DNA of 64,000 nt from Pseudaminobacter sp040049255 (GCF_040049255.1 NZ_JBDZDR010000001.1:890618-954617), one strand, 5' to 3'; positions 23,458-32,782 are shown, numbered from the stretch's first letter. Notes: a model not told the origin generated them from the sequence alone. Program-made: numbers and translations.

Positions 23458-24608
23458 TGGCGCTGCATTTCGAACGCACCGAATATGACGCACGTCGTGA
23501 CCGACTGATTATCGAGATGGCGGAAAAGAAGCTGGATGCGATCCTGCTGTTCGCGCAGGAGAGCATGTACTGGCTGACCGGCTACGACACCTTCGGCTTC
23601 TGCTTCTTCCAGTGCCTGGTCGTGAAGGCCGACGGCTCCATGGTGCTGCTCACCCGCTCGGCCGACCTGCGCCAGGCCCGCGCCACCTCGATCATCGAGA
23701 ACATCGTTTTGTGGACCGACCGCGAGGGCGCCAACCCGGCGCTGGACCTGCGCAACCTGCTCAACGATCTCGACCTGTTGGGCGCGCGCATCGGCGTGGA
23801 ATACGACACCCATGGCCTCACCGCCTATAATGGCCGCCGCCTGGACGATCTGCTGCAGACCTTCGGCCAGATCGCCGATGCCTCGGGCATCGTCTCGCGC
23901 CTGCGCCTGTTCAAGAGCCCGGCGGAGATCCAGAAGGTCGAGAAAGCCGCAGCACTGGCCGACGACGCGCTCGACGCGGCACTGCCGCTCGTCAAGCAAG
24001 GCGGCGACGAAGGCGCCATCCTTGCCGCCATGCAGGGCGCCATCTTCGAGGGCGGCGGCGACTACCCGGCCAACGAATTCATCATCGGCTCGGGCGCCGA
24101 TGCGCTGCTGTGCCGCTACAAGGCCGGCCGCCGCAAGCTCAACAAGAACGACCAGCTCACGCTTGAATGGGCCGGCGTCTATAATCATTACCATGCCGCG
24201 ATGATGCGCACCGTGCTAACCGGCAAGGTCTCGCGCCGGCATCAGGAACTGTTCGACGCCGCCCGCGACGCGCTGCTGGCCGTGGAAAAGGCGATGACGC
24301 CCGGCAACACCTTCGGCGATGTCTTCGAGGCCCATGCACGCACCATGGAAGCGCATGGCCTGACCAAGCATCGTCTCAACGCGTGCGGCTATTCGCTCGG
24401 CGCGCGCTTTGCCCCGTCCTGGATGGACATGCCGATGTTCTACCAGGGCAACCCCGAGCCCATCGCCCCAGACATGACGCTGTTTGCCCACATGATCATC
24501 ATGGACTCAGAAACCGAGACCGCAATGACGCTTGGCCGCACCTATCTCACCACCGAGACGCAGCCGCGGCCGCTTTCTCGCCATGATCTCGACTTGATCG
24601 TGAAGTGA
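23457..24608 (+). CDS. M24 (aminopeptidase P/creatinase-fold) protein without metal ligands
   Basis: A 383-residue protein with the creatinase N-domain (about 1-150) and the pita-bread C-domain. Compared by motif with E. coli PepP, the five metal-ligand positions appear changed. The first two Asp become Glu and Ala in LEWAGVYNHYHAAMMRT. The His becomes Tyr in CGYSLGARF. The two Glu become His in LFAHMII and Gly near MTLGRTY. It is therefore unlikely to be an ordinary metallopeptidase and is more like creatinase or ectoine-hydrolase-type members. It overlaps pgeF by TGATG. The alignment was done by eye. Confidence 0.75.
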   Translation: MALHFERTEYDARRDRLIIEMAEKKLDAILLFAQESMYWLTGYDTFGFCFFQCLVVKADGSMVLLTRSADLRQARATSIIENIVLWTDREGANPALDLRNLLNDLDLLGARIGVEYDTHGLTAYNGRRLDDLLQTFGQIADASGIVSRLRLFKSPAEIQKVEKAAALADDALDAALPLVKQGGDEGAILAAMQGAIFEGGGDYPANEFIIGSGADALLCRYKAGRRKLNKNDQLTLEWAGVYNHYHAAMMRTVLTGKVSRRHQELFDAARDALLAVEKAMTPGNTFGDVFEAHARTMEAHGLTKHRLNACGYSLGARFAPSWMDMPMFYQGNPEPIAPDMTLFAHMIIMDSETETAMTLGRTYLTTETQPRPLSRHDLDLIVK

Positions 24609-24654
24609 AACCGCCACAATGCGGCGAAGCCTTCAGATGCGGAGAATTGAAACG

Positions 24655-25161
24655 ATGAAGCAATTGCCGGGCCGGATCACGGCACTGCTTTTCGTCGCCG
24701 CCGCCCTTTCGGCCTGCACCAGCACGCAGGACGTTCTCGAGCCGTCGGCCATCGCCGCCCAGCAGTCGGGCGCGACCACGGGTGCGATTTCCACCAATGC
24801 ACGAATCCAGATCGCGCCCATCGTAGGCGCCAGCGTGGAAGCAGCCACACCGCTTACCGAAAGGCTCGCCGTTCGAGCCCGAGAGCGCGGCATTCGCCTG
24901 GCCGGCTCCGCCGACGCCACGGCCACCCATGTGCTGAAGGGCTATTTCTCGGCGCTGACCGAAGGCAAGGAAACCGTGGTGGTCTATGTCTGGGATGTCT
25001 ACGATCCCGAAGGCACGCGCCTGCACCGCATCAATGGTCAGCAGAAGGTCCAGATTTCCGGCGGCGACGGGTGGAGTACGGTTCCGCCGGCTGCCATGCA
25101 GACCATAGCGGATTCGACCATCGACCAGCTTTCCTCGTGGCTGGCGGGCCACACCGGTTAG
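24655..25161 (+). CDS. Lipoprotein of unknown function
   Basis: A 168-residue protein with a lipoprotein signal peptide: basic start MKQLPGRIT, hydrophobic core LLFVAAALS and lipobox LSAC. The mature part contains TERLAVRARERGIRLAGSADATATHVLKGYFSAL and WDVYDPEGTRLHRINGQQ, which resembles periplasmic lipoproteins with a small alpha/beta fold, but I do not recognise a named domain. The ATG at 24655 is chosen because the signal peptide begins there. It follows the M24 gene by 46 bases. Lgt for its lipid attachment is encoded at 20616. Confidence 0.78.
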   Translation: MKQLPGRITALLFVAAALSACTSTQDVLEPSAIAAQQSGATTGAISTNARIQIAPIVGASVEAATPLTERLAVRARERGIRLAGSADATATHVLKGYFSALTEGKETVVVYVWDVYDPEGTRLHRINGQQKVQISGGDGWSTVPPAAMQTIADSTIDQLSSWLAGHTG

Positions 25162-25202
25162 GCTCCGCCCGCGATATATTAGCCAAAAATCCGCGACTCG
25201 GC

Positions 25203-25230
25203 TTGCAATAGCGGCACAGCCCGCTAAAAG
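25203..25230 (+). promoter_or_regulatory. Possible prs promoter
   Basis: TTGCAA (25203) and TAAAAG (25225) are 16 bases apart. The words AGCCCGCTAAA occur twice in tandem across the -10 region. Confidence 0.4.
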
Positions 25231-25274
25231 CCCGCTAAATTCCTCCTCCCGAAATCCTTCACCAGGAACGGTGC

Positions 25275-26210
25275 ATGAAACTCTTCGCAGGCAATTCCAA
25301 CCGGGTGCTGGCAGAAGCTGTCGCCCGCTATCTCAATATCCCGCTCGGCAAAGCCAGCGTCCGCCGCTTCGCGGACCAGGAGATCTTCGTCGAGATCCAG
25401 GAAAATGTGCGCGGCGAGGACGTCTTCATCCTCCAGTCCACCTCCTTCCCGACCAACGATCACCTGATGGAACTTCTCATCATGATCGATGCCTTCATGC
25501 GTTCGTCTGCGCGGCGCATCACGGCGGTCATCCCCTATTTCGGCTACGCACGCCAGGATCGTCGCGCATCGGGCCGCACCCCGATCTCGGCCAAGCTGGT
25601 TGCCAACATGATCGCCCATGCCGGCGCCAATCGCGTGCTGACGCTCGACCTGCATGCCGGGCAGATCCAGGGCTTCTTCGACATTCCCACCGACAACCTG
25701 TTCGCCGTGCCGGTCATGGCCCGCGACGTGAAGGCCAAGTACAAGCAGCTCAACAACGTCATGGTCGTCTCGCCGGACGTGGGCGGCGTGGTGCGCGCCC
25801 GCGCGCTGGCCAAGCGCCTCGATGCCCAGCTTGCCATCGTCGACAAGCGACGCGAGCGCCCCGGTGAATCCGAGGTCATGAACGTCATCGGCGACGTGCG
25901 CGGCAAGGACTGCCTGCTGATCGACGACATCGTCGATTCCGGCGGCACGCTGTGCAACGCCGCCGACGCGCTATTGGCCAACGGCGCCACCAGCGTCACC
26001 GCCTACATCACCCATGGCGTGCTTTCGGGCGGCGCTGCTGCGCGCATCACCGGCTCGAAGCTGCAGGAACTGGTCATCACCGATTCCATCCAGCCTACTT
26101 CAGCGGTGGAGGCCGCGCACAACATCCGCACCATCTCCATCGGTGACCTCATCGGCGAGGCGATCTCGCGCACGGCTTCGGAAGAGTCCGTCTCCAGCCT
26201 GTTCGACTGA
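25275..26210 (+). CDS. prs: Ribose-phosphate pyrophosphokinase
   Basis: A 311-residue enzyme that makes PRPP from ribose 5-phosphate and ATP for nucleotide, His and Trp synthesis. The opening MKLFAGNSNRVLAEAVA, the ADQEIFVEI motif, ASGRTPISAKLVANM with the regulatory flexible loop, LDLHAGQIQGFFD and the PRPP motif CLLIDDIVDSGGTL are all intact. Length is normal for class I Prs. It is a stand-alone gene with a good terminator 19 bases after the stop. Confidence 0.96.
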   Translation: MKLFAGNSNRVLAEAVARYLNIPLGKASVRRFADQEIFVEIQENVRGEDVFILQSTSFPTNDHLMELLIMIDAFMRSSARRITAVIPYFGYARQDRRASGRTPISAKLVANMIAHAGANRVLTLDLHAGQIQGFFDIPTDNLFAVPVMARDVKAKYKQLNNVMVVSPDVGGVVRARALAKRLDAQLAIVDKRRERPGESEVMNVIGDVRGKDCLLIDDIVDSGGTLCNAADALLANGATSVTAYITHGVLSGGAAARITGSKLQELVITDSIQPTSAVEAAHNIRTISIGDLIGEAISRTASEESVSSLFD

Positions 26211-26228
26211 CCCGCCACAATGGACTGC

Positions 26229-26263
26229 AGCGCCGCGAGCCCTTCGGCTACGCGGCGCTTTTT
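26229..26263 (+). terminator. Rho-independent terminator of prs
   Basis: Arms AGCGCCGCG and CGCGGCGCT extend inward by four further pairs with one bulged A, to the loop CTTC. TTTTT followed by GCTTT ends the structure. Confidence 0.88.
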
Positions 26264-26426
26264 GCTTTCCGCAGGGTCGGGCCATGCCGGTTTTTGCCGC
26301 AACGAGCCGCCCACAGCTTGCCGCTTTCACGGCAAAGCTTTAGGAAAGCCCCTAAACAAAATGAACCGCGCTGCCTGCCGCTGACGAGAAACAGCCGCCG
26401 CCGCGCCGACCGAGAAAGCCTGTTTG

Positions 26427-28211
26427 ATGACCGATTTCGACATGATGGCGCCTGCGCTGGCGGCCGCGCTCACATCGCGTGGCTACGAGACGCTGACGCC
26501 CGTGCAGCGCGCCATGCTGGAACCGGAGGCGCGCGACGCCGACCTTCTGGTCTCGGCGCAGACCGGCTCGGGCAAGACGGTCGCCTTCGGCATTGCCATC
26601 GCCCCCACCCTGCTTGAAGGCCGCGAACGCCTCGGCGCCCCCGGCCTGCCGCTGGCGCTGATCGTGGCGCCCACGCGCGAGCTCGCCATGCAGGTGCGCC
26701 GCGAGCTCGAGTGGCTCTACCGTGAAACCGGCGCCCGCATCGGCTCTTGCGTCGGCGGCATGGACATGCGCAGCGAGCGTCGTGCCTTGGCCGATGGCGC
26801 CCACATAGTAGTCGGCACGCCCGGCCGCCTGCGCGATCACATCACCCGCGGTTCGCTCGACATTTCGGAGCTGCGCGCCGTCGTGCTCGACGAGGCCGAC
26901 GAGATGCTTGACCTCGGCTTCCGCGACGATCTGGAATTCATCCTCGCCGCCGCACCGGCCGAGCGCCGCACGCTTCTGTTTTCGGCTACTGTTCCCAACC
27001 AGATCGCGCAACTCGCAAAACGCTTCCAGCGCGACGCCCACCGCATCACCGCCCAGGGCGAGAGCGACCAGCACAGCGACATCGACTACCAGCAGATCTT
27101 CGTCGCGCCGGCCGACCGCGAAAACGCCATCATCAACACGCTGCTGTTCCACGACCAGCAGAATACGATCATCTTCTGCCACACGCGCGAGGCAGTGAAG
27201 CATCTGACGAGCCGCCTTTCCAACCGCGGCTTCCAGGTCGTGTCTCTATCGGGCGAGCTCAGCCAGGCCGAGCGCACCAACGCACTGCAGGCCATGCGCG
27301 ACGGCCGCGCCCGCGTGTGCGTGGCGACCGACGTCGCCGCGCGCGGCATCGACCTGCCAAATCTCGGCCTCGTCATCCATGCCGACCTGCCGACCAATCC
27401 CGACACGCTGCTGCACCGCAGCGGCCGCACCGGCCGCGCCGGCCGCAAGGGCATCTGCGCGCTGATCGTGCCGCTGCACCGGCGCGGCGCCGCCAATCGC
27501 GTGCTGAAGCTGGCAAAGCTCACCGCCACCATCGTGCCTGCCCCGACCGCGAGCGACATCGAGCATCATAACCGCCAGCGCATCCTCGACGATCAGGCGC
27601 TGAGCCTTGCACCGAGCGAGGACGAGATCGCCTTCGTGCGCGAGTTGATGGAGGCGCACAGCGCCGAAAACATCGCCGCCGCCTATCTCAGGCTGCAGCT
27701 TGCCGCCCGCCCAGCGCCTGAAGATCTGATGGAAGCGCCGGTATTTGCCGAACGCGCACCGCGCCGCGAGGCCCGTGACGAAGCTCCCCGCGACCGCAGC
27801 GACTTCGACAACGGCGTCTGGTTCCGCGTCACGGTCGGCCGCAAGCACCGCGCCGAGCCGCGCTGGCTTCTTCCGCTGATCTGCAAAGCCGGTCACATCA
27901 CCAAGCGCGCGGTCGGCTCGATCAAGATCAACGACACCGACAGCAATTTCGAAATCGCCGGCGACAGGGCCGACGCCTTCTGGGCGGCGGTGAAGGAAAC
28001 CGGCACTGGCGAAAAGGGCGTCACCATCCAGCGCATGGAAGGCAAGGCGCCGCCCCGCGAAAAGCCGGCCCGCGAGGCTGCGGCGCCTGCCTGGAACAGC
28101 GAAAAGAAGGGCAAGTTCAAGCCCAAGCCGAAGGCCAAGCCCGGCAAGCCTGACGGCGGGCCGGCGCACAAGAAGCCCAAGAAGAAGTTTTCCAAGAAAA
28201 CATCGGACTGA
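26427..28211 (+). CDS. DEAD-box RNA helicase with DbpA-type RNA-binding domain
   Basis: A 594-residue ATP-dependent RNA helicase. Conserved motifs: TPVQRAML (Q), AQTGSGKT at 44-51, PTRELA, TPGRL, DEAD near residue 155, SAT, and HRSGRTGRAGRKG (VI). A DbpA RRM-like domain (about 465-540, FRVTVGRKHRAEPRWLLPLICKAGHITKRAVGSIKI) and a long Lys/Pro/Arg-rich tail follow. The layout matches CsdA/DeaD-like proteins that help ribosome assembly and cold growth. The ATG at 26427 is chosen over a TTG directly before it. The 216-base gap before it holds the prs terminator and a small TTGCCG/CGGCAA hairpin. Confidence 0.9.
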   Translation: MTDFDMMAPALAAALTSRGYETLTPVQRAMLEPEARDADLLVSAQTGSGKTVAFGIAIAPTLLEGRERLGAPGLPLALIVAPTRELAMQVRRELEWLYRETGARIGSCVGGMDMRSERRALADGAHIVVGTPGRLRDHITRGSLDISELRAVVLDEADEMLDLGFRDDLEFILAAAPAERRTLLFSATVPNQIAQLAKRFQRDAHRITAQGESDQHSDIDYQQIFVAPADRENAIINTLLFHDQQNTIIFCHTREAVKHLTSRLSNRGFQVVSLSGELSQAERTNALQAMRDGRARVCVATDVAARGIDLPNLGLVIHADLPTNPDTLLHRSGRTGRAGRKGICALIVPLHRRGAANRVLKLAKLTATIVPAPTASDIEHHNRQRILDDQALSLAPSEDEIAFVRELMEAHSAENIAAAYLRLQLAARPAPEDLMEAPVFAERAPRREARDEAPRDRSDFDNGVWFRVTVGRKHRAEPRWLLPLICKAGHITKRAVGSIKINDTDSNFEIAGDRADAFWAAVKETGTGEKGVTIQRMEGKAPPREKPAREAAAPAWNSEKKGKFKPKPKAKPGKPDGGPAHKKPKKKFSKKTSD

Positions 28212-28247
28212 AGGCGCGATGCGGGCCCGCATTCCGGCGTCAAAACC

Positions 28248-28276
28248 TTGCGCTTGCGGGCACCTTCCGCTATAGA
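28248..28276 (+). promoter_or_regulatory. Promoter of rplY-pth
   Basis: TTGCGC at 28248-28253, a 17-base spacer and TATAGA at 28271-28276. It lies about 120 bases before rplY. Confidence 0.65.
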
Positions 28277-28397
28277 GCCGCCACCCGCGTAGACACCCTT
28301 GGAGGCAACGCGGATGGGGGCGGCCAACGGTCGCTTTCAACGCTTGAGGTTGGGTTTCGCCCTCTCAGGCGCTCCAATCAACAAGAAAGGAAATGCC

Positions 28398-29027
28398 ATG
28401 AGCGATACTTACGAGCTCAAGGCCGAGGCACGCGAACGGGTCGGTAAGGGGTCCGCCCGAGAACTTCGCCGCAACGGCAAGATACCTGCAGTTATCTACG
28501 GTGATAAGCAGCCCCCGCTGGCCATCACCGTGCCCTACAAGGAAATCTTCTACAAGATTCACGGCGGCGGCTTCATGACCACCGTGACCACGATCGACGT
28601 CGACGGCCAGAAGATCAAGGTCCTGCCCAAGGACTACCAGCTCGATCCGGTGCGTGACTTCCCGATGCACGTGGACTTCCTGCGCGTCAGCAAGCACACC
28701 GAGGTCAACGTCAACGTGCCCGTGCGCTTCATCAACGAAGAGAAGGCGCCCGGCATCAAGCGCGGCGGCGTGCTCAACATCGTGCGTCACGAGGTGGAGC
28801 TCCACTGCGCGGCCGATGCGATTCCGGAGTTCATCGAGATCGACCTCACCGGTCTTGAGATCAACGACTCCATCCACATCTCGGCCGTGAAGCTGCCGAA
28901 GAACACCAAGCCGGTCATCGCCGACCGCGACTTCACCATCGCCACCGTTGCAGCTCCTGCCGGCCTCAAGAGCGAGGAAGGTGCTGCTGCGGCCGAAGGC
29001 GAAGCCGAAGCCGCGACCGAGGAATAA
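28398..29027 (+). CDS. rplY: Large ribosomal subunit protein bL25 (Ctc/TL5 type)
   Basis: A 209-residue bL25 with the extra C-terminal domain of the Ctc type. The 5S-rRNA-binding domain contains EARERVGKGSARELRRNGKIPAVIYG; the C-domain has VDFLRVSKHTEVNVNVPVRFINEEKAPGIKRGGVLN. The tail is Ala/Glu-rich. The ATG at 28398 has AAGGAAA upstream; the earlier frame from 28299 lies in the leader. It is followed after 26 bases by pth, the usual order in rhizobia. Confidence 0.95.
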   Translation: MSDTYELKAEARERVGKGSARELRRNGKIPAVIYGDKQPPLAITVPYKEIFYKIHGGGFMTTVTTIDVDGQKIKVLPKDYQLDPVRDFPMHVDFLRVSKHTEVNVNVPVRFINEEKAPGIKRGGVLNIVRHEVELHCAADAIPEFIEIDLTGLEINDSIHISAVKLPKNTKPVIADRDFTIATVAAPAGLKSEEGAAAAEGEAEAATEE

Positions 29028-29053
29028 TCCTCGGCGCCTGGAGGGTCGCAGCG

Positions 29054-29782
29054 ATGCTGCTTTTTGCAGGTCTCGGCAATCCGGGCGCGCAGTATGCCAA
29101 CAACCGGCACAATGTCGGCTTCATGGCGGCGGAGGCCATTGCCCGCCGCCATGATTTTTCGCCCTGGACGAAAAAATTCCAGGGCCAGGTCGCCGAAGGC
29201 AAGATCGGCGGCGAAAAAGTCATCCTTCTGAAGCCACAGACCTTCATGAACCTTTCCGGCCAGTCGGTCGGCGAGGCCATGCGCTTCTACAAGCTGTCCC
29301 CTGCCGACCTCACCGTCTTCTACGACGAGCTCGATCTTGCCGCCGGGAAGGTGCGGGTGAAGACCGGCGGCGGCGCTGGCGGCCACAACGGCATCCGCTC
29401 CATCGACCAGCATTGCGGCAAGGAATATCGCCGCGTGCGCATCGGCATCGGCCACCCCGGCGTCAAGGAAATGGTGCACGGCCACGTGCTGGGCGATTTC
29501 GCCAAGGCCGACAAAGAGTGGCTGGAAGCGCTGCTGGAGGCCATCGCGGATAGTTCCGACCTGGTCGCCAAGGGCGACGACAGCGGCTTCATGAACCGCG
29601 TAACGCTGGCGCTGCGCGACAAGCTGCAGCCGACAGGCGAGGACGACACCCCTCCCCCGAAGCAGAAGCCCGCCAAGGCCCAGAGCCACATCCGCCAGGC
29701 GCGCCAGCAGGCGCCGGCGGTGAAGGCACCCGAAGCCGGCCCGATGGCCGCCATGCTGAAGAAGCTGTTCCACAAGGAATGA
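29054..29782 (+). CDS. pth: Peptidyl-tRNA hydrolase
   Basis: A 242-residue enzyme that frees tRNA from peptidyl-tRNAs that drop off ribosomes. Catalytic residues lie in GLGNPGAQYANNRHNVGF (Asn and His19). Other typical parts are KPQTFMNLSGQSV, FYDELDLAAGKVRVKTGGGAGGHNGIRSI and RIGIGHP. Bacterial Pth is about 190-200 residues; the extra 45 or so residues are a Lys/Ala/Pro/Gln-rich tail (QKPAKAQSHIRQARQQAP), common in rhizobia and probably disordered. Confidence 0.95.
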   Translation: MLLFAGLGNPGAQYANNRHNVGFMAAEAIARRHDFSPWTKKFQGQVAEGKIGGEKVILLKPQTFMNLSGQSVGEAMRFYKLSPADLTVFYDELDLAAGKVRVKTGGGAGGHNGIRSIDQHCGKEYRRVRIGIGHPGVKEMVHGHVLGDFAKADKEWLEALLEAIADSSDLVAKGDDSGFMNRVTLALRDKLQPTGEDDTPPPKQKPAKAQSHIRQARQQAPAVKAPEAGPMAAMLKKLFHKE

Positions 29783-29883
29783 GCCTTTGGGCGCACGCGG
29801 GACACGTGCCCCTTCCTTGCAAGTCCCCGTGGTCAAGCCTATCCTTTTTAGAGGACATTCGCGTTTCGTGGCACGAGGCAACC

Positions 29884-30135
29884 ATGAAGAACGTGACGAT
29901 CTCCCTGGACGAAAAGCTCTTGGCACTCACCGAAGCGGAAGCTGCCAAGGCCGGCGTAAGCACGTCGGAATTCATCGCGGACATCGTTGAATCGGCGCTC
30001 ACGGCAAGGACGACCGGGACTGGCGAGAAGAACCGCCAACTTGAAGCTCTGGAAAGGATCTTCGCTGGCCCCATGTGGGACGTGACGGAAAATGGGCGAA
30101 TGCCGACTGCCGAGGAAAGAAATGCCCGGCGGTAG
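29884..30135 (+). CDS. VapB-like antitoxin
   Basis: An 83-residue protein. The first part, MKNVTISLDEKLLALTEAEAAKAGVSTSEFIADIVE, is a ribbon-helix-helix DNA-binding domain. The C-terminal part would wrap the toxin. The last 14 bases overlap a PIN-domain gene, the classic antitoxin-toxin arrangement. The ATG at 29884 starts the domain; the earlier frame from 29779 does not. Confidence 0.85.
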   Translation: MKNVTISLDEKLLALTEAEAAKAGVSTSEFIADIVESALTARTTGTGEKNRQLEALERIFAGPMWDVTENGRMPTAEERNARR

Positions 30136-30571
30136 CACGTTCATCGACACCAATGTCCTTCTCTATGCGCACGACCGTCTCAATCAAGAGAAAGCAATCC
30201 AGAGCAAAGAATGGCTGAACTTGCTGGCCTCGAGGGGGCTTGCGCGGGTCAACCTGCAGACACTGAACGAGCTTACGAGCGTTCTGCTGCGAAAGAAGTG
30301 GTTCGAGGACGTGGCCACTGTCTACGCTGTCGTGGATCAGTTCGCGGTCCTCGGAACCACGCCGGTCACCTACAAGGAGATCGCAACAGCCCGCACCATC
30401 CACCTACGCTACGGCTACTCCTGGTGGGACTGCCTTCTGCTGGCCTCCGCGCTCGAACTCGGGTGCCAATTCTTCCTCTCCGAGGATTTGCAGGACGGGC
30501 AGGCCATCGAAGGCTTGACGATAGTCGACCCTTTCGCCCATAGCCCTCAGCAAGTTTTCGCTTCTCGATAA
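30122..30571 (+). CDS. vapC: VapC-like PIN-domain ribonuclease toxin
   Basis: A 149-residue PIN-domain nuclease. The acidic metal-binding set is present: Asp9 in FIDTNVLLYAHD, Glu50 in LQTLNE, Asp103 in YSWWDCLLLASA and Asp122 in LSEDLQDG. VapC toxins usually cut tRNA or rRNA. The ATG at 30122 overlaps the antitoxin stop. All catalytic residues are intact, in contrast to the interrupted parE elsewhere in the window. It lies in a housekeeping stretch between pth and ychF, so it is a likely acquired cassette. Confidence 0.88.
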   Translation: MPGGSTFIDTNVLLYAHDRLNQEKAIQSKEWLNLLASRGLARVNLQTLNELTSVLLRKKWFEDVATVYAVVDQFAVLGTTPVTYKEIATARTIHLRYGYSWWDCLLLASALELGCQFFLSEDLQDGQAIEGLTIVDPFAHSPQQVFASR

Positions 30572-30583
30572 GGCTAGATCACC

Positions 30584-31687
30584 ATGGGTTTCAAATGCGG
30601 CATCGTTGGGCTGCCCAACGTCGGCAAGTCCACGCTCTTCAACGCCCTGACGCGCACCGCGGCCGCGCAGGCCGCCAACTATCCGTTCTGCACCATCGAG
30701 CCGAACACCGGCGAGGTGGCTGTGCCGGATCCGCGCCTGAAGAAGATTGCCGAGGCCACCAAGTCCAAGGAGATCATCCCCACCCGCATTTCCTTCGTCG
30801 ACATTGCTGGCCTGGTGCGCGGCGCCTCCAAGGGCGAAGGCCTGGGCAACCAGTTCCTCGCCAACATCCGCGAGGTCGACGCCATCGTGCACGTGCTGCG
30901 CTGCTTCGAGAATGACGACATCACCCATGTCGAGGGCCGCATCGACCCCGTCGCCGATGCCGAGACCGTCGAAACCGAGCTGATGCTCGCCGACCTCGAA
31001 AGCCTCGAGCGCCGCATCGTCCAGATCCGCAAGCGCGCGACCGGCAAGGACAAGGAAGCAATGACCGTCCTGCCGATGATGGAGCAGGCGCTGGCGCTGC
31101 TGCAGGACGGCAAGCCGGTGCGCATGCTGCTCAACGGTATCGCCGCAGAAGACCTCGCCATCCTTCGCGGCCTGAACCTGCTCACCTCGCATCCGGTCCT
31201 CTATGTCTGCAACGTCGCCGAAAGCGAGGCCGCGACCGGTAACGAGCACACGGCCGCCGTAGAAAAGATGGCCGCCGCACAGGGTGCGCGCACCGTCATC
31301 ATCTCGGCCGCAATCGAATCCGAGGTCGCCCAGCTCCCCGACGAGGAAGCCAAGGAATTCCTCGACGCACTCGGCTTGGACGAGCCCGGCCTCGACAAGC
31401 TCATCCGTGCCGGCTACGAGCTCCTGCAGCTCATCACCTATTTCACCGCAGGCCCCAAGGAGACCCGCGCCTGGACCATCCAGAAGGGCACCAAGGCCCC
31501 TCAGGCGGCCGGCGTCATCCACACCGACTTCGAACGCGGATTCATCCGCGCCCAGACCATCGCCTACAACGACTACGTCACCCTGGGCGGCGAAGTCGCG
31601 GCCAAGGAGGCCGGCAAGGCGCGCGACGAAGGCAAGGAATACGTCGTGCAGGACGGCGACGTGATGATGTTCAAGTTCAATACCTGA
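30584..31687 (+). CDS. ychF: Redox-regulated ATPase YchF (Obg family)
   Basis: A 367-residue protein with Walker A GLPNVGKST (residues 8-16), DIAGLVRGASKGEGLGNQF, an inserted coiled coil and a C-terminal TGS domain with GTKAPQAAGVIHTDFERGFIRAQ. YchF prefers ATP to GTP and binds ribosomes. It sits 13 bases after vapC. Its usual rhizobial neighbour pth is separated from it here by the toxin-antitoxin pair. Confidence 0.95.
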   Translation: MGFKCGIVGLPNVGKSTLFNALTRTAAAQAANYPFCTIEPNTGEVAVPDPRLKKIAEATKSKEIIPTRISFVDIAGLVRGASKGEGLGNQFLANIREVDAIVHVLRCFENDDITHVEGRIDPVADAETVETELMLADLESLERRIVQIRKRATGKDKEAMTVLPMMEQALALLQDGKPVRMLLNGIAAEDLAILRGLNLLTSHPVLYVCNVAESEAATGNEHTAAVEKMAAAQGARTVIISAAIESEVAQLPDEEAKEFLDALGLDEPGLDKLIRAGYELLQLITYFTAGPKETRAWTIQKGTKAPQAAGVIHTDFERGFIRAQTIAYNDYVTLGGEVAAKEAGKARDEGKEYVVQDGDVMMFKFNT

Positions 31688-31810
31688 CCGGGCGACACGG
31701 CTTCTTCATCTCCGGCCGGCATTCTTGACGCACCGATTCGCTGCCGTTAAGCGCGATAAAACTCTTCGCGCCTCCGGCGCATCCCCCTCCTCGATCACGG
31801 AGAAGCGACG

Positions 31811-32782
31811 ATGATCAAGGCATATGTGGTCGACGGCGACCGGCTGCGCATGGTGGACGATCTGGAGCATCACAAGGCTGCCGTGGTGTGGGCCGACCTC
31901 CTCTCCCCCACCAGGGAGGAGGAGATCGCCATCGAGCAGATGCTCGGCGTCAGCGTTCCCACCCGCGAGGAGATGGAAGAGATCGAGATCTCGTCGCGCC
32001 TCTATACCGAGGACGGCGCCATCTTCATGACTGCGACGCTGCCCGCCCAGACCGACGGCGAGCATCCACTGATGTCGCCTGTCACCTTCGTGCTCGCCGG
32101 CAACAGGCTCGTCACGGTGCGCTACCACGAGCCGCGCGCGTTCCTCACCTTTCCCATGCGCGCCGAGAAGAGCGCCATGGGATGCACCACCGGCGAAGCC
32201 ATACTGATCAACCTGCTGGAGGCGATCGTGGACCGTCTGGCAGACGTGCTGGAGCGCATCGGCCACGACATTGACGGCATCTCGCGCAGCATCTTCCAGC
32301 CGAGTTCCGACAAACCGTCCAAGCGCGACCGCGACTTCCGCAAGGTGTTCCAGACCATCGGCCGCAAGGAGGAACTGACCTCCAGCATCCGCGAAAGCCT
32401 GATGACCCTGCAGCGCCTGTCGGGCTTCCTGGGCAATGTCATGATGCAGAGCAAGAACAAGGACCTGCGCGCCCGGACCAAGACCCTGTCGCGCGACGTG
32501 GCCTCGCTGACCGACCACGCCTCTTTCCTGTCCAACAAGATCGTGTTCCTGCTCGATGCCACGCTCGGCATGGTCAACATCGAGCAGAGCGCCATCATCA
32601 AGATCTTCTCGGTGGCGGCGGTAATCTTCCTGCCGCCCACGGTCGTCGCCTCCATCTACGGCATGAACTTCGACATCATGCCCGAACTGAAATGGAGCTT
32701 CGGCTATCCCTTCGCGCTGTTCCTGATGGTGCTGTCGGCCGTGCTGCCGTACCTCTACTTCAAGCGGCGTGGCTGGCTGTAG
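31811..32782 (+). CDS. corA: CorA-family divalent metal transporter
   Basis: A 323-residue inner-membrane transporter for Mg2+ (or Co2+/Ni2+). An alpha/beta N-terminal domain and a long helical part come first. Two C-terminal membrane helices follow, with the pore signature YGMNF between them (residues about 284-288), and a basic end YFKRRGWL. The sequence belongs to the large magnesium/cobalt CorA group. No riboswitch is visible in the 120-base leader. GGAG precedes the start. Confidence 0.93.
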   Translation: MIKAYVVDGDRLRMVDDLEHHKAAVVWADLLSPTREEEIAIEQMLGVSVPTREEMEEIEISSRLYTEDGAIFMTATLPAQTDGEHPLMSPVTFVLAGNRLVTVRYHEPRAFLTFPMRAEKSAMGCTTGEAILINLLEAIVDRLADVLERIGHDIDGISRSIFQPSSDKPSKRDRDFRKVFQTIGRKEELTSSIRESLMTLQRLSGFLGNVMMQSKNKDLRARTKTLSRDVASLTDHASFLSNKIVFLLDATLGMVNIEQSAIIKIFSVAAVIFLPPTVVASIYGMNFDIMPELKWSFGYPFALFLMVLSAVLPYLYFKRRGWL

